From: Asterella californica
Lineage: Eukaryota > Streptophyta > Marchantiopsida > Marchantiales > Aytoniaceae
Reading direction: 5' to 3'
DNA length: 64,000 nt
Assembly (NCBI GenBank): GCA_036924285.1
Contig: JAYKYS010000012.1
Coordinates: 8,060,001-8,124,000, forward strand
A model generated the notes under the pieces. It was not told where the DNA came from. It did not search any database and worked only from the letters and a program-made list of their open reading frames with translations. The position numbers were made by a program, and so were the translations under genes. This document shows, in pieces, positions 46,420 through 57,651 of this stretch. How positions within the stretch are numbered: position 1 is the first letter of the stretch; each line of letters begins with the position of its first letter.

Positions 46420-48590
46420 TGTCGCCCATGCATGCTTTGTAGATTGTTTAAGTTATCTTTTAGGGTTACGTGTTATTTTACATGCCTTCGCGTGAAGTTC
46501 AAGATTTACGCTGGCACTTTAGGGGGCTGACGTGGTAGCCTCTGAGTGAAGTTGAGTTACCACGTGGATTAGGGCACTAAAGGACAGCCAAGTGGAGCTA
46601 TGAACTCCCATTGGTCCATTTTTGTCTTTTATAAAACACTAAATTTAGAAGCAGGGGTCTAAAGAGGAGTTCGAGCATTTGGTGAGGGGACTTTGAAATC
46701 TGAGGGCATAGGAGGGTAGAGCTAGTCATGCCAAGCACTTCCAGTGAAATTTTCGATCGATTTGAGGCAATAAAGACGAAGTTATAACCAATTGAAGTTC
46801 GAATTGTGCTAGAATTGAATCACTTTTGTTGGATTTCGGGTTTTCAGTGTCACTTGCAGCAGATTTGAGGAAATTGCTTCAAAACTTCGAGGTTGTGTTC
46901 TCTGCCAGCAGGCTACGATTTCCCAAAAAGTTTCGCATCGATTGAGTGACTGAGTAATTCAGAGCGGCCGCTGAAGCAGAGGGGGTCTGAAAAGCTCTTA
47001 ATCTAGAGCAGCGACTTCAGAGGAGGAGATCTGGAGTTCTGTGTACAGTCAGGAGTCCCAACTTCACAAGGGTGTTCAGCATCCTGTAGACTCCAAATCC
47101 TGTAATAATATTTGAAATTGATCAAGCCAATCTTCTGTTATAGGTCGGAATAGCCAGCTAGGTACCAGAAATTGCCGTAGTTTTCTTGCTCAGAACTTTT
47201 CTGTCCATATCTCCGTGTCAGAATTTGATCTCAAGCTGAAACTTCGTGTGTGAGTTCAGTGGTACCTCATTTGCATGTAGGGGAAGTTTAGAAGTCTAAA
47301 CCTTCATAGTTTTCTTCTCCGTGAGTGTCAAAGTTCACCGCCGGATCCTATTGCTGCCAGCTAGACCTGAATTTCGCTTTCTGAGCATATTACTAGATCT
47401 TACACATCTGTGTGAGTGTTTACAGCCCTATTGTGACCTGAAAGCCAACCTCTTGAGTAAACAACCACAGCCAGAAGCCAGGCGCTTTCCTAGGTAGACG
47501 GATCACATTCCGACAACGTGTTGCCCATGCACGCTTTTAGCTGGTTTTAGTTTACTTTCAGGGCTATGTGTCGTTTTAGGTAGTTTAGGTTATACGTTGA
47601 CACTTTAGAGGACTTGACGTGGTAGCCTATGAATTGAATTAAGTTACCACATGGTTTAAGACACAAAAGGACAACCAAATGGAGCTATGAACTCTCATTG
47701 GTTCATTTTTGTCTTTTGTGTAACTCTAAACTTAGAAACAGAGCTCTAAAGATGATTTCTAGCAATTGGTGAGGACACTGCGAAATCTGAGAGCACAAGG
47801 AGATAGAGCTCGTCGAGCCAAGCACTGTCAGTGAAATTCTTGATCGATTTGGATCAATAAACAAGGAGTTATGCCCAATTGAAGTTCGGATTGTGCCAAA
47901 ACTGCATCACTTCTGTTGATTTTTGGGTTTTGAGTGTCAATTGCAGCAGAATCAAGGAAATCGCTTCAAACCTTCGTGGTCGTGTTCACTGTCAGCAGGG
48001 CTACAACTTTCTAAAAACTTTCGAGTCATTTGAGTGAGTGAGTAATTCAGAGTGGCTGCTGAAGCAAAAGGGGTCTGAAAAGCTCTCAATCTAGAGCAAC
48101 AACTTCAGAGAACGAGATCTGGAGTTCTGTGCACAATCAAGAGTCCCAGTTTCACAGAGGTATTCAACAACCTGTAGAATTCAAATCCTGTAGAATCTTC
48201 GAAGGTGATCGAGCCAATTTTCTGTTATAGGTCGAAATAGCTGTTTGAGTACCAAAAACTGCCGCAATATCTTTGATCAGAACTTTTCTGCCCATATCTT
48301 GGTGTCAGAATTTGATCTCAAGCTGAAACTTCGTGTGTGTGCTCAGTGGGGCCTCTTTTACATATAGGAGAAATTTAGGAGTCTGAACCATCATAATTTT
48401 TCTCTTCTTGAGTGTTAAAGTTCACCGCCTGATCTTATTACTATCAGTTAGACCTGAACTTTGCCTTCTGAGTAAATTAGAGCTTCATTCAGATCTGTAT
48501 GAGTGTTCATAGTGCTCTGTTGTAACCTGAAAGGCCTATCCCCTTGAGTAAACCACCACAACCAGAAGCTCAATGCTTCTCTGAGCAGGC
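46420..48590. repeat. Tandem duplication of about 1.1 kb in the element E LTR
   Basis: Copies start at 46,420 (TGTCGCCCATGCATGC) and 47,519 (TGTTGCCCATGCACGC), 1,099 bp apart, and stay alignable to about 48,590. Both contain GTGTCAGAATTTGATCTCAA and GTCTGAAAAGCTCT. They are visibly diverged, so this is an old duplication. Confidence 0.92.
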
Positions 48591-48729
48591 ACAACACAGC
48601 CTTCACGGTTAAATCACAGTCAAAAGGTTCCGCCCTTCCCAAGAAAACTCTCAACTCAACATCTGGTGCTTCCACTGAGAGATCTTGGGGTGATTGATTG
48701 AGAAGGTTGAGTTACTACAAGGAGAAGAG

Positions 48730-48991
48730 ATGGATCGCAAGAGCGGAGTTGCTGCTGCTGCCTCTGGAGCTGGAGCATCAATGTCTACTGCTGCACCGTC
48801 AACTGCACCTGCGTCTTCTACAGCGACATGCATCTGGTCTGGACACGGCTGAGATCTTGAAGACGCTTGCGACCCTGGTCCAACAACATCCGATCGTTGG
48901 AGAGGGTGAGTTAAAGTCCACCAAGGCTTTGCAAGCTATTGTGAACAGATGTGGAAGGTTTGAAGATAGAGATATTTCTAGATATCTTCGT
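48730..48991 (+). pseudogene. Element E gag N-terminus, truncated
   Basis: The ATG at 48730 opens an Ala/Ser-rich frame (MDRKSGVAAAASGAGASMST). After a frame change it reads LDTAEILKTLATLVQQHPIV and ALQAIVNRCGRFEDRDISRY, matching the element C gag (ALQAVVSRIDQFDGRDVSRY). It is cut off at TCGT where the element C LTR begins. Confidence 0.82.
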
Positions 48992-51000
48992 TGTCGTGTC
49001 GTGGACCGGCTCCTATCTGAAATCCAAAGTTCGATGCTTGTCGCTCCAAAAACACTCGTGAGAAAGACAAGCTAGGCCCCTGCTTAAGGACTTTTGACAC
49101 CATTTTGGATCTTCACTTTTATCGCATAGATGGGAAGAGCTCCTTGCCAGCATTCCATAGACACTTTGTCTACTTCGTTTGGACGCCTAGTGGAGAAGTT
49201 ACAGGACTCGAAAGATGGAGAAAAACAAGCTAGGCCTCAGCTTACGAGCTTTTGGCACCGTTTCGGATCTTCACTTTTATCGCATAGATGGGAAGAGCTC
49301 CTTGTCAGCATTCCATAGGCACTTTGTCTACTTCGTTTGGACGTCTAGTGGAGAAGTTACAAGACTCGAAAGATGGAAAAAACAAGCTAAGCTCCAGCTT
49401 ACGAGCTTTTGGCACAACTTCGGATCTTCACTTTTATCGCATAGATGGATAGAGCTCATTGTCAGTTTTCCATGGGCATCTTGTTTACTTGGTTTGGACA
49501 TCTAGAAGAAGTTATGCGATTCGAAAGAAGGCAAAATCAAGCTAGGCTCCTAGTTACTTGCTGACTGGGTATTTGGGGCTTCAGGCGTTATATCAAAGAC
49601 GCAAGGGGTCTGCTTCTTATTATTCAGGAGAACTTTGTACGTACATAGACTGTAAACAAGGGGGCAGCTTAGGGGTTAGCTTGTGCCTGCGACCTGTCGA
49701 TGGATGGTTTGAGGATTTGGGAAGTCCAATACACGCGCGCAAGGTGTCATTGGGTTCATATCTGTGCAGGCTACGCACAGGTTAAGACGGTTTTGGAAGA
49801 GACGGATCGAAGAGTGTGTACTGAGTGAAATTGAAACCCAAGAAACAGACTTAGAGATTTCAGTTATCTGTGAAGGAGAGTTGGACCGTTCCGGAGTCCA
49901 AACTTGCTGTCCTTGGATCCATCGAGATCAGAACATCGAGTTCTACAAGAAATTGAAGACGATATCAGTTTTCATCTGCCGGTTTGGAAGTTCTGAGTGA
50001 AATTGGCTCGCAGGGAAGCGCTTACATCAGATTTTCGTTCACCTGCGACCTAAGGTTGGGCTGTTCTTCGTGATCGGTGAGCCAAGCTCTTCGTTCTTGG
50101 TGCCTACGCGATCAGGGAGTCTTCATCTACTCATAAGATAAGATTGTACGTGAATTGGATTGTTGGTTTGGGTGTGGTGAGCGAGTTTGAGCCGCAGGGA
50201 GCCGATTTACGTCAGTTTTTTGTAATCTGCGACCAAATTTCTCGAGTGGTTTTGCAAGGAGAACTCCAAACGGCTTGTTTGGAGTCTTGTTGGGTTCAGG
50301 GTAGCTAGATCTACCTACCAGAGAAGACGGATATCAGTTTAGACGATCAATTTGTGCGCTGTGAGCGGTTTTAAGTCGCGGGGAGAAGTTTTTGAAGGTT
50401 CGGTCACCTGCGACCGAAAATCGGCGATATCTCGACTATCGAGAGTCGGATCTGAAGGTTTCTTTAGCCAAAGGAGTCAGGGAAGGAGACCCTATTAATA
50501 TTTGAAGACCGTTTGGAGAAAGGAGAAAGTTCTCAGATAGGTCTTTTTCGGTTCCTTCGCTACGGATTTCGTCCTTTTGAGTTCGTTAGGGACTTAGTTA
50601 GTTGTGTACAACTTGTGGTAGCTAGCTTTAGCCAAGAGCTAGTGCATGGATGTGGTTTGGACTTGGGTTTGGATCACGTGATACTGTTGTGGCTCTGTTT
50701 GTTAGCAAAGAGAAGTTTCTCTTGCTTTGAGCTACGCTTCGGCGGTTTTGGGTTAGGGTTGTGATCCAAGGGTTTGTTTTAGGGCTTTGAAGTAGGTTAT
50801 AGACCGCTCTGGTCTGTTCATCAGTTTTGTACTCTTAGGAGAAAGAATCGGCAGTGTACATACATTTGGAGTTGGTATATATTGCGCATTTGTTTTCGTG
50901 GTTGTTCTTCTCTGTCTTGTCTCTGTTCGGCACACAACATCTCCACAACCAGGAACCTTGCGTTTTCCTGGACATCCTTCACGCAATATCCGACACGGTA
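48992..51000 (+). repeat. Element C 5' LTR (2,009 bp)
   Basis: It starts TGTCGTGTCGTGGACCGGCT and ends CGACACGGTA. It is the reverse-complement match of the element 1 LTRs, but has three instead of four or five 157-bp units and only one copy of the 870-bp segment. TATATATT lies at 50,876-50,883. Confidence 0.92.
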
Positions 51001-51078
51001 CGGTGGTGAACTCGACGTGAAGGTCTGGGGTGGAGATTTCATCTGTGTGTGAACTTTCAAGAAGAGATTGGCAGTCAT

Positions 51079-52126
51079 GAGTGGGGATGGGAAAGATGAT
51101 GGAGATGGAGCTAGTGGTTCAGGTGGGTTGCCGAAGGTGTAGTTGGATCCGACGACTGCATCGATATTCCAAGCTTTCACTATGTTCTTATGATAGCAAC
51201 AGTCTGATGAGCGGAAGGAAGCTTTGGCAACAAAAGCGTTACAAGCGGTGGTCAGCAGGATTGATCAGTTTGATGGGAGAGATGTCTCAAGATATCTGAG
51301 GCATTATGTGAAGGAGATGGAGTTGAACCGGGTCTCAGAAGATGAGATGATTGAGACGTTCAAGTTAGCAGCAGCTCCAGAGATTAGAGATCATGTTAAA
51401 ATGCTAACAAAGCATTTTAACAAGGACTGGGAGACGTTTGCTCGTGCCTTGATGGATGAGTACTTCTTGGAGGACTCTGATAGAGTCACCAAGAAGTCAT
51501 TCTTGGAGTGGGTTGAGCAACCGAGGAAGGGTTTACAAGCTACAGAGTTGCTTAGGGAGTTTGAGAAGCAGTTTTCACGACTGACCATGATGGAGAAGTT
51601 GACATTGCAGTCCAACAAGACAGAGCTATTTCTTCAGGCTGCAGATGAGAAGTTGCAGGAGAAGCTAGAGGTACTTCTGGAAGACCGAGAGGAGGACGAT
51701 GGATTGACCAATAGCTGGAAGAAGGTTGAGGAAGCTGTTGGTCTGCTTACCAAGAGGGAGCAAAGACGAGAGAAGGTTCTTGTTAGGAGACTGGCGCCAA
51801 CACCTACAGTTGTAACACATGTTACTGTAGTTCGACCAGTTGTTCTTGTTGCTAGAGAAGTAGTGCCGGTTGCTCTTGCTGTTCCAGTTGTTCAAGCACC
51901 GATAGTATCCCCGAAGAAGGACTCAAGTCTTGAGGAGATCATGCGTGGAATGCCAGACCTGCAGATCAAGCTCACCAGATTGGAGGAACAAGGGTCTACA
52001 AGCGGCGCGAAACCTGTTGAGAAGCAAGGCTGGATCCAGCGGTGTATCTGGTGCGATGGTACCGATCATCCGCGCAAAGATTGCAAGGAGTTCAGTGATA
52101 CCTTACAGCAAGGGGTGATCTTCTAG
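51079..52126 (+). pseudogene. Element C gag
   Basis: The frame starts at the ATG at 51079 (MSGDGKDDGDGASGSGG). Three stops follow (two TAG and one TGA between 51,139 and 51,196) at positions where element 1 has sense codons. From about 51,197 it is open to 52,126, with RYLRHYVKEMELNRVSEDEM, ALMDEYFLEDSDRVTKKSFL and a CX2CX4HX4C knuckle (CIWCDGTDHPRKDC). The three early stops fit C-to-T changes in CAG or CGA codons. Stop TAG at 52,124-52,126 falls where element 1 continues in the same protein (SWEDGG). Confidence 0.87.
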
Positions 52127-52141
52127 AAGGATGGGAAGATA

Positions 52142-52850
52142 GTGTTGAGGGATACTGGTGCACTTCTTCAGACCAACTTTGGTAGAGGAGGGATGAAGAA
52201 GTTGGTTGAGGACCACCTATCACCGCAAGCAGTCGCAATCGTGGAAGCTGGAACTTATGGCACAAGGGTTGAGGATCAAACTGAGAGGAGTTTCAACAAG
52301 CAAGTTGAGCCAAGTGAGTTGTGGTCGTCTGCCATCTCCATGAAACAGAAAGGGAAGATGGCACGTGAGACGTTGCAGAGGACAGCTGCTACGATCAGAA
52401 GGGATACTGGAGGGGAGGATCCGATAGAAGCGCTCTATCGGTGCATGCTTACATCGCCAAGAACCAACACGAAGCGTTGTTGGAAGAGAAGAGAAGGCGA
52501 GATTCAGAGGATGCAGGAGAAGGAACTTCTTCCAAGAGACAGACTCGAGGGGAAAAGGTTCGCCAAGAGCTTCAGGATGCAGGAGCTCAAGACCTATAGA
52601 TGGACGATGCTCTTTCTCCATCAAAGGAGAAATCTCAGAAGGAGAAGGATAAGCTGACTGCGTACAAGCTACAGCCGGATATCGAGGCGTCAACAGACTT
52701 GAAGGGAGTCTTGGAGGATCGCATTCTGAATGCGAAGGTGGAGTTTACCTTGAGAGAAGTGTTAAGCATCGCCAAGCGTGAGTTCATCAAACAGAAACGA
52801 TGTCATCATCGATGTCATCAAACAGAAACGACAGATTACAGGTGAGACTG
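52142..52850 (+). pseudogene. Element C gag-protease linker region
   Basis: Charged, frame-hopping segments include LRDTGALLQTNFGRGGMKKL (as in the element 1 gag) and DLKGVLEDRILNAKVEFTLR with EVLSIAKREF. A short direct repeat (CATCAAACAGAAACGA at about 52,785 and 52,815) may have arisen by slippage. In fungal and plant elements of this RT type a similar stretch sits between gag and protease. Function is unknown. Confidence 0.7.
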
Positions 52851-53497
52851 GTTTATCGCTTGCTTTGGATACTAAGATGTTTATGGATGAGGAGAGAGAG
52901 CTTGCAAGGTGCAGTGTCTATTCTCCAGAGGAAGAAAGAGATCGAAGGCGCAGGGTGCATTTTGAGGATGAAGAGGAGGATGGGAAGCAGAGCTCAAGTC
53001 ATTACAGCCACAGTCACTGGGCTCGAGCTACGACGGAGACATTGGTGAGGATCGAAGACTTGGATGAGTCGGTGGTTGCTCTGATCGATCATGGATCAGA
53101 AATCAACATCATGTCGAAAGAGCTGTACAAGAAGAAGAAGTGGCCGATCGACACAAAACATGGATGGGTCATAAGAACAGTCAACAACACGAGAGGAGAC
53201 TTGTATGGAGCTTGTCCGGACATCAGAGTGCGCATAGATGATGTTGCTATCGAACAAAACTTTTTCGTCCAAGAAGCAACATCATACCCACTCATTCTCG
53301 GTCAACCTTTCATCATAGCAACTCGGATGGAGACAAAGGTACTGGACGACAGATCGGCTTATGCTAGGATCCGAAGTCAAGATGAGAAGAGAGCGGTACA
53401 GTTCTTGACTGTACCATCCAATCACGAGCGCAACCGAGATCGTTTGAGGGAGAAGCCGCTTCCAAGGGTGAGTGAAGAGTTCAAGGATTTTCATTGA
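52778..53497 (+). CDS. Element C retropepsin-like domain
   Basis: A 239-codon open frame contains an aspartic protease core: VVALIDHGSEINIMSKELY, with the catalytic triad written DHG (near 53,087) rather than DTG or DSG, then the second half PLILGQPFIIATRM. It would cut the polyprotein. The DHG/DNG form is, as I recall, common in this gypsy group, so it need not be a mutation. The frame ends in TGA at 53,495-53,497; VPLQ directly after it in the same frame looks like continuing protein, so the stop is probably damage. Confidence 0.78.
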   Translation: MSSSNRNDVIIDVIKQKRQITGETGLSLALDTKMFMDEERELARCSVYSPEEERDRRRRVHFEDEEEDGKQSSSHYSHSHWARATTETLVRIEDLDESVVALIDHGSEINIMSKELYKKKKWPIDTKHGWVIRTVNNTRGDLYGACPDIRVRIDDVAIEQNFFVQEATSYPLILGQPFIIATRMETKVLDDRSAYARIRSQDEKRAVQFLTVPSNHERNRDRLREKPLPRVSEEFKDFH

Positions 53498-54942
53498 GTA
53501 CCACTACAGTGCGGGATTGTGGTGGTGCGCAAGAGAAGGTACTCTCGCTTGATGGAGATAGTGCCTTTTGTACAGGGTTTGTTGGGTTTTCAGATTGTGG
53601 GATTGCTATTTACAGGAAGGTGGAAGAGTTGAGAAGAAAAGAACAAAAACATTTGCGTGATGTTGAGTTGATGTTGAAAGAGTTGGGTGAGCTAGAAGGG
53701 GATGAATGGATTTCTGGTGTTTATGAAGAGGATGGGTTGGAAGATCCTTTGCGAGAGATCATGTCTATTGGATGGGAGGATATGGATAAGGTCGTGCAGA
53801 TTCATTCAAGGGAGGTTTATTCGGTGATCGAATCGTTCCGTGCACCGGAGGTTCAAGTTGAGACAAGGTACAAGATAGTGGATAGGAAGGTAAAGCCAGT
53901 TGCTAGTCCTTTGTCGGAAGACACTCAGATGGATCGAGCTTCGAAGGAGAAGAGTTTGAGAGATCCTGCAATGATAGGACACAAGTTCACGGAGAAGACC
54001 TTTGAAGAGCTGAAGATTGGATCTGATGGGTCTGTTCTACCAGAAGAGAGGATGTGCTTCAAGGAGATGCTTTCAAGACATGGGAAAGCATTTGCTTTTG
54101 AGCCGCATGAGATTGGGTGTGTAGACCCGTACGTTGTTATCCCGATGGTTATCTTCACGGTACTGCATGTGCCATGGAACCTGAGACTAATTCCAGTACC
54201 GCGGGCTCACTTGCCCAAACTAGTGGAGTTGCTAAGGAGAAGATGCGGATGAAGATCTTGGAGCCGTCGTTTGCACCGTATTCGAGCAGATGGTTTACAG
54301 TGCCTAAGAAGAATGGGTCGCTGCGGTTCATCCAAGACATGCAGCCGGTGAGCGTAGTAACAATCAGAAATGCTGAGGTGGGACCGATTGTGGATGAGTT
54401 TGCTGAAGCGTTTGCAGGAAGAGCAATTTACTCAATGGGAGATCTTTACTCAGGGTATGATCAATTTCAACTAGCGGAGGAGAGCAGAAGCTTCACGACA
54501 ATGAGGACACCTTTGGGGTTGGTTAGGATGTGTATCTTACCACAGGGAGCTACCAACTCGGTAGCACACATGATGAACGGGATGAATCGAGTTCTAAGGG
54601 ATTTCATCTTTGAAAAGACGATGTCATTCTTGGATGACATCCCCATCAAGGGATGTGTGGAAGATGAGAAGGATGAAGCATTAGATCAGAGGGGATGTCG
54701 GCGATACGTCATCGATCACATCGCAGACTGTGAGAAGATCTTATCTCGACTTGAGGAAGTTCATCTTACGCTGTCAGGTGCGAAGTCTACGTTTGGGGTT
54801 AGAGAGGTTTTGATCGTTGGTCATTTGTGTGGATCGTTTGGTCGGAAGCCGGATCCGAACAAGGTGGATGCGAGTGGAAGGATGAAGGAGGTTTGCAACT
54901 CGCTGACAAAAGTAAGAAGATTTTTGGGTGCTTGTCTGAAAA
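53498..54942 (+). pseudogene. Element C reverse transcriptase, 3'-truncated
   Basis: The first part (53,494-54,252) contains KFTEKTFEELKIG and GKAFAFEPHEIGCVDPYVV, the RT lead-in. A one-base shift near 54,235 then moves to the frame with KILEPSFAPYSSRWFTVPKK, LRFIQDMQPVSVVTIRNAEV, DLYSGYDQFQLAEESRSFTT, LPQGATNSVAHMMNGMNRVL and FLDDIPIKG (catalytic FLDD, about 54,627-54,638). RNase H should follow KVRRFLGAC but is replaced by LTR sequence of chromovirus B at about 54,940. Confidence 0.87.
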
Positions 54943-55438
54943 GCTCTCGACGAGGCCTTTCCAATGATATCTCACTCGTCTCGAGATCTAACGTGGATTT
55001 CAGTCCACGACCTAAAACGTCACTGGAGCTCCAACACTTAGTCATTTTTCTGAGAACTTATGGTCCGGACCCAGACTCAAACCCAGTGGTCGAACCAACA
55101 TTCGAACCAGGGTCCGTCTGCATCTCGGACCCACGTCTCGGTCTCACATCTTGGACCTAAGTCTCAAACCTATGTCTTGACGTATATTTCGGTCCATTCT
55201 CGGACTTGCCTCCTTAGGTCAGTGTTCGTCTAGGGTCGTCTTGGGATAGACCTTTACGTCCTAATCCAACGTTCCAACCTTGGTTCAGAGAACCACTTAG
55301 GGTTCCTTTGATCTCGACTTCCCGGCCAAGCCGTTCAGTCCTACTCGCAGCGTTCACAACCTAGCACAAGTCCACTAGGGTTCCGTTGCTAGCGTCTGCG
55401 TCCGACCTTGAGACTAAGGATTGCGACACTCACCTCCA
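54943..55438 (-). repeat. Chromovirus B 3' LTR, truncated
   Basis: In its own orientation it starts TGTCGCAATCCTTAGTCTC at 55,438 and runs to GAGAGCTTTTC. There the A LTR would continue with CCAATGATATATAAC, so the end is missing. It abuts the element C RT. Confidence 0.87.
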
Positions 55439-56179
55439 CTTTGGAGGTTGATGCCCTCATCAACAATGATCCTTTAAGTTAACGCCAAGTTCAAAATGGG
55501 TAGCCAACCCCTTGGTGTCAGAATCGCATTCTGGTAGCTAACCCGCAATTCCCTTCTTTGGCTTGAATCTTAAGTTGTCGCTAGAACACTTAGAGAATTT
55601 TGACTAGTCTCGAGGAAAGCCTTACCTTTTTGACCACCCCTAAACAAAACTAGTTGACAATTTCTAAACATTCTACTTAAGATTCTAACTTGCTAACTAT
55701 AAGTATTCACACCCTACTTACAAGGTCCCTCGACGTTCACGTTCTGGTCGCAATTGATTTGACTTAGACGCGCGGCTAAGTTTACTTTGCAGTTTGAAAA
55801 CTGCAACGCAAGATCACCCCAAGCCCCAAGACAAGTATAAAAATTCATACTTGCTTTGCCAATGCTACGGCAAACCTAAGTCTTGACATCAAGACTTAGT
55901 CTTGATTTAGATGCTTATCCAAACCAGCTCGCTTCTTTTGAGTGTGCTTCGTTCCTCCTCTTGACAACATCCTAGACATCTGATCAGAACTAGTCATAGC
56001 CATGCACTACCAATACACTTAGACAAATTTCCAACAAATTCTTTATTTCCAAATACAAGACAAAGCTACAAAGTCCATCGGTCCAAATCGCCTCAAGTTG
56101 TGCTACTCATATGGTTCGACGTTTCTTCACTCCTCGTTGGAAGGACATGTCATCCTCTTGCTAACACCCTTGTTGTCCT

Positions 56180-56541
56180 TGTTGTCGTTTGAAGAGATCT
56201 AATACTTTGCTCGCATGTGCGAGATCTTCCTCTGGCACCCAAGTTGCTTCCTTCAAATGGTATCCACGTCATTTGACCAAGTACTTCATCCGGTTTGATT
56301 TGCACCGAGATCGCAAAATGGACTCCACCTCATATTCTGCTTCACCTTGCACGACATCAAGTTGAGACTTGAGAACATGTTTGCGCTTCGGCCGCAAATC
56401 ATCCTTGAAGTATTTCTTTAATAAAGAAACACAGAAAGTCAGATGCAACTGCCACTCGAGAGGAAGGTCTAACGTATAGACGTCTTCGTGCGGAGTCTTG
56501 ACTATGACAAAAGGTCCCACAAACTTCGATGAAAACGTCAC
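56180..56541 (-). pseudogene. Chromovirus B integrase tail and chromodomain
   Basis: FSSKFVGPFVIVKTPHEDVY and LDLPLEWQLHLTFCVSLLKK give the integrase tail. The chromodomain then reads EYEVESILRSRCKSNRMKYL VK, a TGA in place of the conserved Trp (about 56,266-56,268), and RGYHLKEATWVPEEDLAHAS. The stop removes the second half of the module. Integrase tail and chromodomain lie in one frame here, which they do not in A. Confidence 0.88.
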
Positions 56542-56580
56542 CGATATTCCTTTTGAAAGGGTGAAGTTCTTCGTACTTAG

Positions 56581-57640
56581 TCATACTTCTTTGCCCACTT
56601 GAAATTTCACTTGCCGCCGATGCTTGTTTATCTGCTTCGTGTAACGTTGTTGTGTCTTCTCGAGGTTCTTCTTCACTTGATCCTCGCGCCGCTGCATTTC
56701 CACCACCAACTCTTCAGCTGGTGCTTGCCGTGTTCTTGGTCGTGCCGATGTAGAACTCCCTGCGAGAGTCAAGTCAAGAGGTCCTTTTGGCTCACGTTCG
56801 TAAGCCAACAAGAAAGACGATTCGCCGATTGCTGAATGCTTCGTGAGATTGTAGCAATACTTCACAAGATTGAGCCACTCCGCCCAATCACTTTGGTCTG
56901 CGCTCACATAGTTCCCCAAGTATTGATTCAAAACCGAGTTAATTCGTTCTGTTTGTCCATCTGTTTCCGGATGAAAGGGGGTATTAAATTTTAACTTAGT
57001 CCCCAATTTTTGGAACAAGTGTTTCCAAAAGACACTTGTGAACTTGGAGTCTCGGTCTGAAATAATACTCGGTGGTAATCCATATGACTGCCACCAAGTA
57101 TCTAGGAACAACCGAGAAGTTGTGAACATTGTTGCGATATCTAAGGTCGGAGCAAATTTCGCTAGTTTGCTAAACCGATCAACTATCACAAAGATTGCGT
57201 TGTATCCATTCGAGTCAAGCAGAGACGTAATGAAGTCCATGCTAATGCTTTCCCAAGGTCTCACTGGAATCGGCAAAGGAAGAGGCAACCTCTATTTCTT
57301 TTCGTAAGGAACATAGTTCGCTTGGCAAGTTACGCATGTTTTCACAAAGTGGGCAACATCGTCTTTCATGTGGGGCCAATAAAACTTTTTAGCTATCACT
57401 GCTAAAGTGGACTTTTCTCCTTTATGGTCTGATAAGGGCGCATCATGACATTCTTTGAGCAACTTAGTCTTAAGTTTTCCTTGTCCCACATAAACCCGAC
57501 TTTGCTTGAACATGCGTAAACCATGTCTTAGCTGCATGTTCTGCAATTTTACTCCTCGCTTGAGTTGTTCCAAGTACTCCTTAGTTTGATCATCACCCAT
57601 GTAACCTTCACGTATTCCTCTCTACAAGTCTGACTCTTTA
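56581..57640 (-). pseudogene. Chromovirus B integrase
   Basis: Two segments (57,600-57,292 and 57,288-56,581) are separated by one stop. The HHCC region reads SDHKGEKST...CVTCQANY, with the last finger Cys replaced by Tyr. The catalytic core has SMDFITSLLDSNG, IISDRDSKF and HPETDGQTERINS, so D, D and E are present. The site LLAYEREPKG at about 56,800 is the uninterrupted version of the place where A holds the solo LTR. Confidence 0.87.
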
Positions 57641-57651
57641 GGATACGTAGC

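Larger units (their letters stand above)
45785..48991 (+). mobile_element. Element E: 5' LTR and gag start of a long-LTR gypsy element
   Basis: It starts TGTCGTGATG after ACGC inside the A 3' LTR. A 2.9-kb LTR (45785 to about 48661) is followed by a TGGTGCTTCCACTGAGAG primer-like site at 48664 and the start of gag, cut by element C at 48991. The LTR consists mostly of two nested tandem duplications. The 3' part of the element is not found in the window. Confidence 0.8.
48992..54942 (+). mobile_element. Element C: long-LTR gypsy element, 5' LTR through RT
   Basis: LTR 48992-51000, primer-like site at 51004, gag, linker, protease and reverse transcriptase follow in order. The element ends abruptly in RT (KVRRFLGAC) at about 54,940, where the truncated LTR of chromovirus B begins. 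RNase H, integrase and the 3' LTR of C are missing. It is related to element 1 (same LTR, gag and primer site) and to element D (same pol type). Confidence 0.87.

Noticed and set aside
53490..53500. Programmed frameshift between protease and RT in element C
   Set aside because: The TGA is followed in the same frame by plausible protein (VPLQ) and no slippery heptamer is visible; ordinary damage is simpler.
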